From Clarkia xantiana subsp. parviflora (taxonomy: Eukaryota > Streptophyta > Magnoliopsida > Myrtales > Onagraceae), in assembly GCA_036873135.1 (NCBI GenBank), contig JAPTYO010000013.1, positions 21,077,901-21,141,900 on the forward strand: 64,000 nt of DNA, in the 5' to 3' direction. Positions 11,490-24,154 of this stretch are shown piece by piece (the first letter of the stretch is position 1; each line of letters opens with the position of its first letter). Below the pieces are notes generated by a model. That model saw only the letters and a program-made list of their open reading frames with translations. It did no database searches and had not been told where the DNA came from. The position numbers and the translations under genes were made by a program.

Positions 11490-12470
11490 TATTCATCTTC
11501 TTGCATTTTTTAAAAACACAAAAAAAAAAACTTTTTTTTTTCCAGCTAATTGGTCGGACATTTAGAAATTTTCTTTCTGAACATGCATTTTGTATGCATT
11601 GCTTTTTTTTTAAAAAAAAAAAAAACCCCTCTTACCTGATTTTTTTTTTTAATTTCAAACTTGCGTTTCATACGCATTATTTTTTTTCTTAAAAAAAACT
11701 CTTCAGGTAAGTTGTGATTTTGGTTAGCGCGTCGCGCATGCAAAAAAACATTTTAGAAAAAACTGTGATTCCTTTTTAGCTATTAGAGTTTCTAATTTCG
11801 AACGTGCATTCCACATGCATCATTTTCAAAAAACTTTTTACCTGAATTGTTTTATTTTTAAATAATGCATCAAATATGCATTAATTTAAAAAAAAAACTT
11901 TTTAGATAAATCTTAAGCTCTCTTAGTTTTAGAGCTCTTTGTTTAAAAAAATCTTTTACCTGATTTTTTTTAAAATGTGCATCATATATGCATTATTTTC
12001 GAAAAAACCTTTCAGGTAAATTGTAATTTTCTTAGTTGTGGAACTTTTATTTTTAAGTTTGCATCTTGTATTTATTGTTGTGCATTTATGCATTCTTTTA
12101 AAAAAAACTTTTCACCTGATTTTTTTAATCTTGAGCAACCAAGATGCATTTTTTTCCTTCGTTAAAAAGACAAAAAACAAAAAAATCTTTTCAGATAACT
12201 TGTAAATTTTCTTAACTGTAGAAATTTCATTTCAAGTATGCACCTCATGTACATCTCATAGGCATTGTTTTAGGAAAAACGATTCTTTTTTTTTATAGAT
12301 TGTAAATCTTCTCTTAGTTGTTGAGCATTGCACTTGCATTTGTTTGTATAAAAAAACTTTACCTGAATTTTTCATTTTGTACATACATTCCATATGTGTC
12401 ATTCAGGTAAACCGGTTGTAAGTTGTAAGTTTCTTATCAGTAAAACTTTAACTTTTCGAGCATGCATGAG
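11490..12470 (+). repeat. Irregular A/T-tract array with alternating ACCTGA and CAGGTAA blocks
   Basis: Degenerate units of poly-T, ACCTGA, poly-T, a 'tgcat...tatgcatt' core, poly-A and TTTCAGGTAA. ACCTGA occurs near 11634, 11840, 11957, 12114 and 12361. CAGGTAA-like blocks occur near 11705, 12014, 12191 and 12405. Spacing is irregular at about 100-200 bp. Short frames across it come from homopolymer tracts. Confidence 0.6.
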
Positions 12471-12815
12471 CATTTAAAAAAATCAAAGTGTCATTCGTTT
12501 TTATCCAAGGTGTATTGCACTTTTTCAGCAAGATCGTCTCAACCTTTGCATGAGCTAGCATTTTGAAAAAGAGATTTGATTCTGATTTTGATTTTTTTTG
12601 AAAAAAACAGTTTAAATGTTTAGTTGAGTGTGACTATTCGAGCTTAAACAAATGACGAGAAAATCTTTTTGAAAAAAAACTTCATTTTGAACAACTATCG
12701 TGCGTTCGAGCCAGATAGTGCACTCAGCAAACTCAGTAAACTCCATGATGATGCAAAACACCTTAGATCATAAATTTTGATTCATTTTTAAAAATCAATC
12801 AAAATTATGAAATGA

Positions 12816-13790
12816 ATGACATTAGAGTTTTCAAAAAAAATCATGCATGACTTCATTTTTTTCTTTATACTAACTTTCATGTTTGGTCTTTTTAGGTACC
12901 CTTGGTTAGGTATCCTGCACATACGAGCTGTGTCGGCCAGATGGGGCAACAAAAAAGAACGTGCAACCTTCAAGTTGCATGAAGCACAAATTGCGCACTC
13001 GGGATATCCAATGCTCAGGTACGATGAATTGTACTTGATTTTTCTTTTAGATTTGAGTGCCCCTACTCTTTTTGCAGATCAGATGACTATTTCAACCAAG
13101 GTCGCAACACGTGAAACGTGACCGCTTCAAAGAACTTCCATGCGAAAATTTCGCCTTCCATGTGTGGAATTCATACGCGTCCCCGAATCAAGCCGTACAT
13201 CTGTTTTACGGCGAGGTCTAAACTAGTCGGCGGTAACCAAGGGGCATCTCCCGTTGAGATAGGACATGCCCGAATATGGAAAATATCAAGAGATCATCGA
13301 GTGTCCCCAGAAGATTCAATGTGCCGATCAATGATCGTTTGAGATGTCAAGCAAATGAAGCATTATTGTTTGTGCCTTCCGTCAGAGGTTCAGTGGTATT
13401 TATTTTCCGGCAAGTGTTCATATACAAGTTGTGATTTCTGGATGGAGCAGGAAAATCAAGACATGCAACAGATCCATTCACATATGGAGCACATTTCCAT
13501 TAAAGATGTCAGGCACCCAGGTAAGAGAAGTCGTGATCAATTTTCTCCTCGAAATTTGATTTTTTTTTTTTTCCTTACTCATTGTGCAGCTCGGATAATC
13601 ATCCAAATAAAAGCCTCTGAAGAGCACATCTCGTGCACGACCCTTTGCTCGCCAACCATTCTTGTGTCAGTTGCCGAATTTATCTCGTGCAATATTTGTG
13701 CCCCAATGCGGACTACTCCACGTCATCCATGTGTGTTCACTGGCCAGGCCATTCATCCTGCATGCGACGAGCCTAACCGGTAGGTGCTAG
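12816..13790 (+). other. Internal region with three consecutive unrecognised open frames
   Basis: Three plus-strand frames (about 12816-13121, 13118-13342 and 13355-13783) cover the only part of this element not made of repeats. The longest is 142 codons. I find no CCHC knuckle, DTG/DSG protease or polymerase motif. It could be a decayed gag, a residual leader, or non-coding sequence. The homopolymer T run inside the last frame argues against an intact protein. Confidence 0.3.
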
Positions 13791-14079
13791 CCATGGGGCA
13801 TCCCTAGACGAGATTGAGCAATAACCGGGGCACTTGAGAAGCCGAGATTAGAAATCACTGTCTACGTCATCCATTGGTTGTAAGGTCCATCCAGGGCGTC
13901 GACACGATCGACATATTTTGACTCAATCAACTGAGTCCTTCTCTAGAATATGTTTTGAATTAGAAATTTTCCAATTTGCCATTAGGGGCATGTACATAAT
14001 TGTTGTTGATTATTTTCGTTAAATTTTTGTTTAAAAAAAAAAAGCAAAAAAAGAAGCAAAAGAAAAAAGCAAAAAAACT

Positions 14080-14790
14080 TTTTTAGGGTCACAGCCGCCC
14101 TTTAATTGGCTACCGATAAAAATAAAGAGAGTGCTCATGCATATTTTCTGAGATCAGTGAAAAAATAGAAGGGTCACAGTTGTCCCTAAATCAACTACGG
14201 ATAAAAAGGGTCACAGTCGTCCCTAAAACGACTACAAAGAAAGGGCCATAGCCACCCTTCAAATGGCTACAGATAAAGAGCGCTCCTGCAACATCAAAAG
14301 CGGGAAGTAGGTGAAAGGGCCACAGCCACCCTCCAAACGGCTACGAATAAAAAGTGACCCCGCGAACCCTGTGAGGGAGGGAGAATAAAAAGGGTCATAG
14401 CCACCTTTAGAATGGCTACCCAAAAAGAGTGATCTCGCGAAACCGGTGAGGGCGGGAAAATAAAAGAAAGGGTCACAGTCGTCCCTCAAACGGTTACAGT
14501 CAAAAGAGCGATCCGAGAACATCGATGGCGGATATTAAGTGAAAGGGCCACAACCACCCTCAAAATGGTTACATACAAAGAGTGTTTCCCGGATCAGAGA
14601 CGAGGAATAAAGGGCCACAGCCACCCACCAAATGGCTACAACCAAAAGAGCTCCCGCAACATTGAAGACGGTGAGAAAAGGGTCACAGCCACCCTCCGAA
14701 GGGCTACAAATACTCCCACATCGAGGCGGAAAATGAAGTACGGGTCACAGCCACCGTTTAATCGGCTACCAAATAAAGAGTGCTTCCGCT
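14080..14790 (+). repeat. Tandem array of 'gggtcacagccaccct...ggctac' units
   Basis: About a dozen degenerate units of roughly 50-75 bp, each with gg(g/c)cacag(c/t)c(g/a)(c/t)cc, a short variable stretch, cggctac, AT-rich sequence and a 'gagtg' spacer. Antisense frames across it (for example 14259-14522) are repeat translations. Confidence 0.8.
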
Positions 14791-15339
14791 AGGTTGAAAA
14801 CCCGAAAGGGCGGCCTAGGCAAAATCAGGAAATGAGAGGCATGGTTGCAAGTTCAGAAATTGCAATCATGGCAAAATGAGAGAAAATAAAAAAACCGAGG
14901 GGCACGGTCGAAAATCTCTCAATTGGCCCTGGCAAAAGGAGAGAAAAAAGAAATATTCTCAACAAAAAAAAAGAGGGAAGAAAAAGAAAAAGAAAAAAGA
15001 AAAAGAAAAAGAAAAGATCCCGCTAGGTTGTCGCACAATGAACAATTTAGGCAAAAATTAGGGACAAACACTCATGCGCAAGCAGCGTCTTCCAGAGTCA
15101 ACTTCACGGCAAGCGAGACGGTTACAGTCTGCTCTCGCAGGTCGCATTCCAAGGATGAGTAGGACTGTTACAGTCTGTTCCTACGAGTCAACTTTAGGGC
15201 AAGCGGGACGGTTGAAGTCTGCTCTCGCGAGTCACCATTCAAGGATGAGTAGGACTGTTACAGTCTGTTCCTACAAGTCACAACCGACAATCAGGATCTG
15301 AAGTTTTCCAGCTTCCTGAGAGTCAACCCCGACGAACGA

Positions 15340-16090
15340 AGCCTTAGTATTCAGCCTTCGCAAGTCACGCCACTAGAGGCACTTCTCCAACGGACGCCAC
15401 TAGAGGCTCTTCTCCGACATACGCCGCTAGAGGCATCGCCAAAGGGTCTCCGGTACGGTCTGACGTAGAGGTCTTCCGCCACCAGAGATATCACCAGAGG
15501 TTTTCCGGTACGGTCTGACGTAGAGGTCTTCCGTTACCACTCGCCACTAGAGGCATCACCAAAGGTTCTCCGGTACGGTCTGACGTAGAGGTCATTCGCC
15601 GCCAGAGATATCACCGGAGGTTTTCCGGTACTGTCTGATGTAGAGGTTTTTCCGTTACCACTCGCCACTAGAGGCGTCACCAGAGGTTGTTGGTATTGTC
15701 TGACGTAGAGGTCTTCTGTTACCAATCATCACCAAAGGTTTTACTTTATTGCACGCCACTGGAGGCTTTTCCTTGTCGCTCGCCACTGGAGGCAACGTCG
15801 ATTGAGGTTTTACTTTACTGCACGCCACTGGAGGCTTTACTTTTCCGCATGCCACTGGAGGCTTTACTTTTCCGCATGCCACTGGAGGCTTTACTTTTCC
15901 GCATGCCACTGGAGGCTTTATTTTATGCACTACCAATGGAGGCACCCCCAACAGGGCACCGCCGACGGATGTCCTATTTTCTGCTACCAATGGAGGCACC
16001 GCCAACTGGGGCACCGCCAACGGAGGTTCTATTTTTCGCACGCCAACAGAGGCACCGCCAACAGGGGCACCGCCGAAAGAGGCTCTACTT
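15340..16090 (+). repeat. Two adjoining arrays built on 'cgccactagaggc' and 'cgccactggaggc'
   Basis: Left part: longer units with cgccactagaggc, accaaaggttctccgg and tacggtctgacgtagaggt. Right part (about 15750-16090): shorter units of about 30 bp with 'cgccactggaggctttactttt', grading into 'ggaggcaccgccaac' units. Both strands stay open over 100-190 codons because of the repeat composition; I do not regard these frames as genes. Confidence 0.8.
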
Positions 16091-16229
16091 TTTTTGCACT
16101 TTCCGAAATAAGCCAGGAGTTCCCTTGAAGACTCGAAGACTAAAAAGAAAGACATATTTCTCATCCAAAATTCGGTGTTTCCTTGTCTTTGGACGAATCC
16201 CTTCGAACATGTTCTATAGGAATCCGCCC

Positions 16230-16243
16230 AAAGAGGGGCAAAC
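16230..16243 (+). other. Polypurine tract
   Basis: AAAGAGGGGCAAAC lies directly against the start of the 3' LTR, the position and composition expected for plus-strand DNA priming. Confidence 0.65.
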
Positions 16244-17678
16244 TGTAAACACCTAATTTTGGACCACGTGCGATACGCGTGACATGTGACGCGCTAAATG
16301 AGGAAATATCTAAATATGGCAAGCCAGGAAGCTTCCAAGAATGCTCCAGTGCAAAATTAGGATAATTATCTATATTTATTGCAGTGTATATTTTCTGAAT
16401 ATTTATATTAAGTGTTCAAAATATTTAATATTAATTAGGAGAATAAATCAGTTTATTTATTTTCTAGATTAGATTGTAAACCTAGGCATTATATATAGCA
16501 CAGCATCAGATATTGTAAGGGAGGACGACATGAATGGAAAAACAAAAAAGTTGACCGCAAGTTATGTTTTTTTTAATTGATAACCAATTGTTATTATTAT
16601 TATAGTAGATATTATATTATTATTATTATGTAGTTGTTAACAATTTAACAGGTATGTACTGTTCTTCTTCTTCGTGGAATGCGCCCGCCGCCGTGTTCCA
16701 CATCAAGCTCCACCGGTGACTTCTTGACCATCCACCACTAAGGCCCGCCGGTAATTACCTCTGACCTCCGTCTCCGACGATCGACAGGCCTCCTCTCTAT
16801 CGACGACCCCCCGTGTTTACCTTCGGCTGCAGTCACGATCCGACCGGCCACCTCCCTACTTCCCCGACCACGGTTCAGATCCACCATCGCTCCACAACGC
16901 TCAGTTCCACCGTTGTTTCCGACTCCGGCGATTTAGTCCGTCACCGATCTCCGCCCAGCACCGATCCACCTTGATAGTCCGCTGCTTCTACTTCCCAATC
17001 GAATTGTGATAGCCATCGTCCACCACAACTTTGTTCTGATTCGTCACTCCGAGCTCCTCCCCGACCTCGTTCCAATAATCCATGTCATCGCAGCTCCCTC
17101 ACCTCAGCCGACTTTAGCTTCTCAAGCCCAGCCATCTTTGTCATCACCCATAGCAAATTTTGGACAGCATCGTCATTGTCTCTGCCTAAGCCATCCATGG
17201 AGTTGAAGTTCAATTCTTGGTTGGTGGAGACTTGTAAATCCTGGTACGTTCATAATGTTGATTAGGAATGTACATGTTGAGTGTTTTTCTTATATTTATA
17301 TACTATGTATTTATGTAGTGTATTTTATACTAAAATAATGCAAGTTTTCGTCACCACTAACTAGCTGTGGATTATTTAGTTAATTAGGTTGATTAGAATT
17401 GTAGTTATTGTTATTATTATTTATTTTTAAGAAACATGTCAATGTAGTGAATTGAGTACCGAAAGGGCGTGATTAAATCCATGTGTTTTAATTCGTAATG
17501 GAACCCCCGAACTTGAATTTCTGATCGTAGACCGGTGTTATACCTAGGTGTTTAATTCGTTATTCGCTTAGGTAATTTAGGGATTCTAGTTAGCCTTACA
17601 ATTAACTAGTGGCGACTCTTTCAAAATCCACGTTTTCAAAACGTAATTCGCCGTAGGTCGGATTTTTAGGGTCTGACA
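16244..17678 (+). repeat. 3' LTR, 1435 bp
   Basis: Same length as, and nearly identical to, 9546-10980. Followed at once by gatgg, the target duplication. Confidence 0.95.
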
Positions 17679-19316
17679 GATGGATCTCGGAAAATGCATG
17701 ATTATAGGACTAAAACATTTTTGTGGGATGAAATGCAATTATTATATATTGATATGAATGCGTGTTAGAAATGAGTTTTTACTATGTCAAGCTAGCTGGA
17801 TATTGCATGCTTGGGGTCAGAACCCTGTTGTTAATTAATTAGTTGCGCACTAGGATAGACATGCTATGCTGAGTGATCTTGTTAGGATCCATGTCTAGAA
17901 GTGGGCATGATTTTATAAGCAAGAATTCCAAGTCAGCCCCAAATATTTTAAAACAATATTCAGTCGCCAAATATGCATGTTTGATGTTGAGTGACTACGC
18001 ATGATGCGTATGCATGATAGTTTCAGGATATGATCACATGCGATAATTTGCTAGTGAAGTAGAATTATGTATTCTTGAATAAAAAAACTTCGAAACATTT
18101 AAAAAGGGCATTGGGAAAGCCAAGATCAGGTGTGTGTAAATCTCCCTGTTCCGATTAAAGTAGCGATTAAACTGTTTTCAAAGAGACTGATCTATTAGAA
18201 AGGAGACGATAGCAGTGTGAACTCTTTACACGGCCCCCTTCCATTGGTTTACTTGTGGTCGATTAGGTTAGATGACTGAGGAATCATTTTTTGTCACCTC
18301 CTATCTCATAGATATTCGATGTAAACAATTCATTTCAAAAAGTTTTAAATTGTCACTCTGATTTTCACAATTTTTTGTAAAGCTGTTAGTGTCAATGGCT
18401 GATAGAGTACGGTTCTATACTCCTCGCGGTCTCGATGTGTTTAATTATGATGAATGTAAGGACTATGTAATGAATCTCCTCTCTGTTGCAGATTTTGATG
18501 AATGTGTAAATCCGCAAGCGGGGAGGACGCCTACGGATGAATATGGTAGTCCGTCCCACTTTGACGAATGAAAGGTCACGCAAATTACTGTGAAAGGGTT
18601 GATCTACTCAACACTGACAAATGAAATTTAGGAGTAGTTCATGAATACCAGTGTGTTACACCTTTGGTATGCCTAACGCCTTCATTTCACCAAAGGAAAG
18701 GCTGTTGAAGCAAGAAACCTCATGGTTAAATATGATGGTATTCTTCGCATGGATGTCGGTGTAAAAGTCGATCAAGACCCTGATGACAAAGGGGGTGTAT
18801 GGAAAAGGATATATATTATGATGAAAAGATTCCCTCTCTCGTTGTTCGCCGATGACGATGGACTCACATGTATGATCAAATTGATTAAGACAATTGTGGA
18901 TCTATTCAAAGGTGATTGCAATGGAGAAACCTCCATCTCAAATGAATCCTCTGAGTCGAAGGACAACATCGCTCATATGCGCATGCTGCTGAAGGAATCA
19001 AGCAACAAAAGGTTGAAACGAAAAATATGGTGGGTCAAAGCCCAGTTGATAAAGCCCAGTGGATAAAGCGTTTGTCATGTATAAATCCGTAAAACGTTTT
19101 ATTCAAACATAGATCATCTGTTCATTTGAATTAAAGCCCAGTCGATTGTCGTATTATCTATCATTGTTTATTTTAATTAAAGATTTGGTTGTTTATGTTT
19201 CAAATTATTGAATAAAGTGATTGTCATTAAGATTGAATGAAATTCGATTCGAAGTGCAATTTACTTATCAATCCTTCGACTCTGTCAAATGGATTCATCA
19301 GAACAAAATCCGATAA
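17679..19316 (+). other. Copia interior, probably decayed gag region
   Basis: Position between the Copia leader and its integrase implies gag, but I cannot identify gag motifs. Two open stretches stand out: 18389-18571 (60 codons, beginning MSMADRVRFYTPRGL) and 18722-19066 (114 codons, with a D-P-D-D-K-G-G-V-W-K segment). No CCHC knuckle or protease signature is seen downstream. The stretches may be decayed gag or acquired sequence. Confidence 0.3.
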
Positions 19317-19325
19317 TGTGGAATA

Positions 19326-20018
19326 GGGTTAAAGGGTCTTTTGATGCCATATGTTAGGCCAATGTTGGCTTTTGGTATCATATGTTTTATTTTGTAGGCT
19401 TTTGGTGCCATATGTAACCATTTTGTAGACTTTTGGTGCAACGGTTCAGTTTGAACGTTAAATAGTTTTATTTTGTTCAATTTAGTCCCTAATATTTTTC
19501 CAGCCACCGTCCAAAATATTCCGGCCATCACACAAGATCCTCGGCCGCCTCTCCAGGCCGCTGCCGAAACACATCCAAACCCACCGGTGACAACCAATCG
19601 GGGCGGGATTGCTCCGATTAGAGTCGTCCGACCCTTATTGGGCCAACGAAGGCCTAGATCAGAGCTTTGTGGCTCCGATATGGGCCCTAGCTGGCTCAAT
19701 CTGGGTCGGGCGGCTCTAATAAGAGTCGTTCGGCCCCGATTGTTGTCACCGGTGGGCTTAGATGGGTTCCAGTGGCCTTGTGTGGGTTCCGGCGTCTTGA
19801 GAGGTGGTTGGCGGGCCTGTGTGTGGTGGCCGGAAAAATATTAGGGAGTAAATTGAACAAAATAAAACTATTTAACAGTTAAACTTAACCTTTGACTAAC
19901 GAGTGCACCTAAAGTCTACAAAATGCAAACATATGGCACCAAAAGCCTACAAAATAAAGCATGTGGCACCAAAAGCCAACAGTTTCCAAACATATGGCAC
20001 CAAAAGACCCTTTAACCC
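19326..20018. mobile_element. Mutator-type foldback element, 693 bp
   Basis: Flanked by a perfect 9-bp duplication tgtggaata (19317-19325 and 20019-20027), the Mutator signature. The ends GGGTTAAAGGGTCTTTTG are inverted, and the arms stay complementary for well over 100 bp on each side, with 'ttttgttcaatttagtccct' left and its near-perfect complement right. The GC-rich centre is also partly palindromic around 'ccaccggtgacaac' and 'gttgtcaccggtgg'. No transposase is present. The open frames on both strands are a product of the fold-back composition. Confidence 0.88.
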
Positions 20019-20324
20019 TGTGGAATAACACCCAAATTTTCGGCCAGAACAAGAGGTCGAATGAAAGAAACGATTAACTCATTCTATCATCATTAGTAAC
20101 ACATCGATTGCATTACTAGATTGAACTATTTAAATTCCTTATTTGTTAGTACTCCGTAAATATAATTGATATTGTAACGGCGAACATGTATGAAACCGAT
20201 GATTAAATTATGAAAACGAAAAGATTTCACCTAGGGTAAATCCAAGTGTGGTGCGCGTAAACCGGAACACATTGATTTTAAGTAAAAATTTAATGGAAAG
20301 ATGTATGATTTGAAGCTCAAAGTA

Positions 20325-23042
20325 ACTTTCACTGATAACTTTACCCATCATGGGTTTACTCATCTGATTACTCGTTAATCCGAGGCCATTGAGTTCTTTA
20401 AAAGCTATCTCAATCTCATAGAGAATCAGCTGGAGCGAAAGGTGAAAACCTTTTGCACTGACAGAGGTAGAGAATACCTCTCTGACAGAGGCATTTTCTG
20501 TCAAACAACGATCCCTTAGACACCACAACAGAACAGTGAGGCGGAGCGACGTAAGCATACACTCTTGGACATGGTAAGAACCATGATGACGCAAGCTCAA
20601 CTTCCGATCTCCTTTTGGGATGATGCATTGTTGACTACTACTCATGTAGTAAACTGTGTACCTACAAAATCGGTTAAAACGACACCATATGAGCTGTGGA
20701 CTGTAAAAGAAGTGGATCTTACTAGGATGCAACCTTGGGGTTGTGCAGTATACACGCATCAGAACGACAGCCGACTCGGTAAATTGGGTCCTAGAGGATT
20801 TAAAAGCATCTTTATAAGATACTCGAAAAACTCTAAGGTATACGTGCTAGTGACGGCTCAAGAAAATGGTGGGGTGGTGGAACATGAGTCCAGGGATGTT
20901 ACGTTTATTGAGGATGAATTTCCTAAGCTTGGTGATATCAACACAAAAGAAGTTGTGAAAGAACTTGAACAGAACGATGATGATCGGGTCCCAGTTACTT
21001 AGAGTGGAAGATTTGAGGGAGCAACAACTATGCACGAAATTGTAAATGAGACTGGAAACTTTTTCATAGTAAATCCAGTGGGAGGAGTCAATCCAACCAT
21101 ATAGATCACAGTTTCTTCTGGTGCGAATCAAGTAGAACCTGATAATCCAGTTGCTGGACCGTTGAATGAGAATCCTATAAGTCCACGACTACCTGCTGGC
21201 AGCAGTGGGAGTGGGACAACCAACTCATTTCCTGGTCCTAGTGGCCACGGAATTCATCTCGAAGTTAGAAACTCGACACCAAGGGGTCGTCCAAGAAATG
21301 TTGTAGGAGAAGGTTCCAGTAACGCCATGATTCATAGTGGGAGCATTATTCCTATATTCTTAGTGGGAACGTAGTTCAAGATGGGAATAACGAGCCTAGA
21401 CGTAATCAAAGGAAAAGAACTTATCCGAAAAAGTTCCCATCGAGAAGGGTGAGTTATTCACTATGACTTCGGTTGATGAAACGATCATGGTTAAACAAGA
21501 TCTGGAAAGTCCTCAAGCGAAATAATGGAGGAAACCAATGGAGGAAGAGTTCGCCTCAATGGAAGCCAATTCTGTTTGGACGTTAGTTGATTTTCCTGCT
21601 AATCGCAAAACAATCGGGGCAAAGTGGGTTTTGAAATTGAAAATCACTTTTGATGGAAAGGTTCAGCGATACAAAGCTCGACTTGTCGCGAAAGGATATA
21701 CCCAACTCCATGGAGTGGACTTTGATGAGACTTACTCACCGACTGCGTGTTACACCACGGTCCGGGCCATTTTGGCCATGGTTGCTAGCCTCGATCTCGA
21801 GCTGCACCAGATGGATGTTAAAACGGTCTTCCTTCATGGAAACTTGGAGGAAGAGATCTACATGGATCAACTAGAGGGTTTCTCAACTCCTGGGAGCGAA
21901 CGTAAAGTTTGTAATCTCCAAACTTCGATCTATGGCCTTAAAAAATTGTCCCGGCAATGGTATCGTAGGTTCCACGAGGAAACCGTAGGCAGCGGATTCG
22001 TGAATATTCACGAGGATCCCTGCGTGTATGCTAAGACCTCAGGGTTAAAGTATGTCATCTTAATATTATACGTCGGTGATATACTTACTACTGCGACAAT
22101 GTGAGTTATATGAAGAAATCAAATTCTTGGTTACCATCTGTATTTGAGATGAAGGACATGGACGAGGCCATTTACATCTTGGACATTAAGATTGCTAGAG
22201 ATCGTGGTGCTCGTAGATTTTGTCTTTCTTAGGAAGAATATATCAACAAATTGTTGATAAGGTTCAGTCTCTATGATGCTAAACTCGTGGATACATCGGT
22301 TGTATATGGGAGCGCGCTGTCGAAGCGTGATGGCCCAAAGAACCTGGTAGAGCGTGAACAGATGAAAATTGCAGTGTAACTCAGTATGGTAAGAAGTCCA
22401 ATGTACAGGATGCAATGCACTCGTCAAGATATTTGTTACGTTGTGGGATTAGTAGCGCATTTCCAATCAAACCCCGGTAAGCAACATTTTAAAGCCGTCA
22501 AACGAATTGTGAGGTATCTGAAGGTTACGAAAGACAATGAACTGTGCTATGAGGGATGTAAGCTAAAATTTATAGGATATAGTGACGCTGACCACGGTGG
22601 TGATCTAGATGATCGTAAGTCCACATCAGGAGGAGTGTTTCTCCTTGCTAATGTTGTCATATATTGGATGAGCAAGAAGCAATCATGTGCCGCGCTGTCT
22701 ACTATGGAATCTGAATTCGTAGCTCTCTCAAAGAATGTACGGGAAGCTGTCTAGCTAAAGAGATTCTTGACCGCCTTGTTTGACGTCGAGGACGGGAGTA
22801 AGCCTTTGTTCATTTATTCTAACAGGCAAGCGGTGATAGGGGCAGTCAAGAATCTAAAGTACCATAGTAGGACAAAACACATTGATATAAAATAGAACTA
22901 TGTGAAGAATGTGGTAGAAGACAAGCTGATCACAGTTGAGTTCATGCCTTCGGAAAATATGGTTGTGGATCCATTGACCAAACCCTTACGCAATGATGTT
23001 TTCGAAAAGCACGTAAAACTGCCTAGCCTGCGTAGGATGTAA
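20325..23042 (+). pseudogene. Copia pol remnant: integrase, reverse transcriptase and RNase H
   Basis: Order integrase, RT, RNase H identifies a Copia polyprotein. Integrase: TDNFTHHGFTHLI, then CTDRGREYLS and the TPQQNSEAERRKHTLL segment, where a stop stands before TPQQN. RT (about 21538-22104): GAKWVLKLKI, YKARLVAKGYTQ, QMDVKTVFLHGN and YGLKKLSRQWY. The active-site motif reads YVGD at 22069-22080 instead of YVDD, so one catalytic aspartate is lost. RNase H: MQCTRQDICYVVGLVAHFQ and STMESEFVALSKN. In-frame stops occur in the integrase, before RNase H and near 22754. Gag, protease and the N-terminal part of integrase are not recognisable. Confidence 0.9.
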
Positions 23043-24154
23043 AAGGCTTGTAATTTATGACAGTAACATTTTTGGATTTGAAGCAAATTTTGAATAAAAT
23101 AATTTCTATTTGAGTTTATGATTTTTACGACGTCATAATGACAATATTACATCAGATGGACAGTCTATAAACTAGTCGTTGGAGCGTAAACGTCCTAATA
23201 AAATATGTCGAATGTGGACCTTGCCACGTCACACGGGCACGGTCGTCTTGATGGAAGGGAAACCTCAGCCATATCAAGACCGACTAAGAGCCATGGTATT
23301 TCGAAAGAGAAACTTGGTTATGCAAAACGATCATTTGGTTCTGGGGTACACGATATGATCAAAGTTTTGCAGGCCACCGTGACGAACTCCGTTCGTCTAC
23401 TTCCACATTCTAGGATAGATGAGAATCTACGATATAAAATGACATTCCCACTCCAGATATAAATAAAACATGTTATGTTATCGACGTTCACTTCATATTG
23501 CGCATGCCATGTTCAACAACGGGGTCAGACTCGGTTTTGTTAGACGGAATCTATCAAGATTCAGAAAGACACAAACTTCTTCGCTTTGAGCGTGTGACAT
23601 ATCCCGGGTGCTGAATGAAGCAGCACCCAAAGTACCCTTACCACTCGGAACTCATGTCCAAGGTTGGTCTCAATGTTCGCTCCTAAGCGTACGAGCGCAG
23701 CGCCCGAACAAAAAGTACACGTGACCACGTTTTGGCCACCTGTTGAGTTTGACTAAGGATATGAGGATGATGATGGTCATGCACATCTTTAATTCTCCAA
23801 CTCTTGTATTCACTAGGTGACCACCGGCCAAATATTAGTTGAAGGTTGTGAATACTTGTGCGGATGCTTTGGAGAAGTATTCATTTGTGGAAAATAGGCA
23901 ATTGGAAAATAACAGTTGACCAGGGGTACAGCGCGGCACAGAGAAGTAATAGGTTGGAAACAGGTTGGGAATCAACGTTCCGCGGACGATACAGCACCCT
24001 TAACCGATGTGTAGCACGAAGTATGCTGTGTCTGTCGGTCGCACGAAAAACTTCCTATGAAAAATGCGGGAACTGGATTGGATTAAAGAATAATTATTGA
24101 TGTGTTGGTCGACAACATATTAATAGGCATCCTCCCATTCCAGCGAGTGGGAGT
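23043..24154 (+). other. Copia 3' non-coding tract
   Basis: About 1.1 kb between the pol stop and the 3' LTR, colinear with 4898-5953. No conserved reading frame in either copy. It ends with 'ttccagcgagtgggagt' before the LTR, which the other copy also has in slightly changed form. Confidence 0.7.

Larger units (their letters stand above)
9546..17678 (+). mobile_element. Pol-less LTR retrotransposon, Tat/Ogre-like signals, 8133 bp
   Basis: Two LTRs of exactly 1435 bp begin TGTAAACACC and end GGTCTGACA, flanked by a perfect 5-bp duplication gatgg (9541-9545 and 17679-17683). An Ogre/Tat-style primer-binding site follows the 5' LTR and a purine tract precedes the 3' LTR. The 5263-bp interior has no protease, reverse transcriptase, RNase H or integrase that I can detect. 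Instead it carries three arrays of degenerate tandem repeats. It is best described as a large non-autonomous derivative, mobilised by a partner elsewhere. The LTRs differ at only a few positions, so it is the youngest insertion that can be dated here. Confidence 0.9.

Noticed and set aside
15655..16256. Overlapping frames of 108-189 codons on both strands
   Set aside because: Translations of the 'cgccactggaggc' repeat array; both strands open together because of unit composition.
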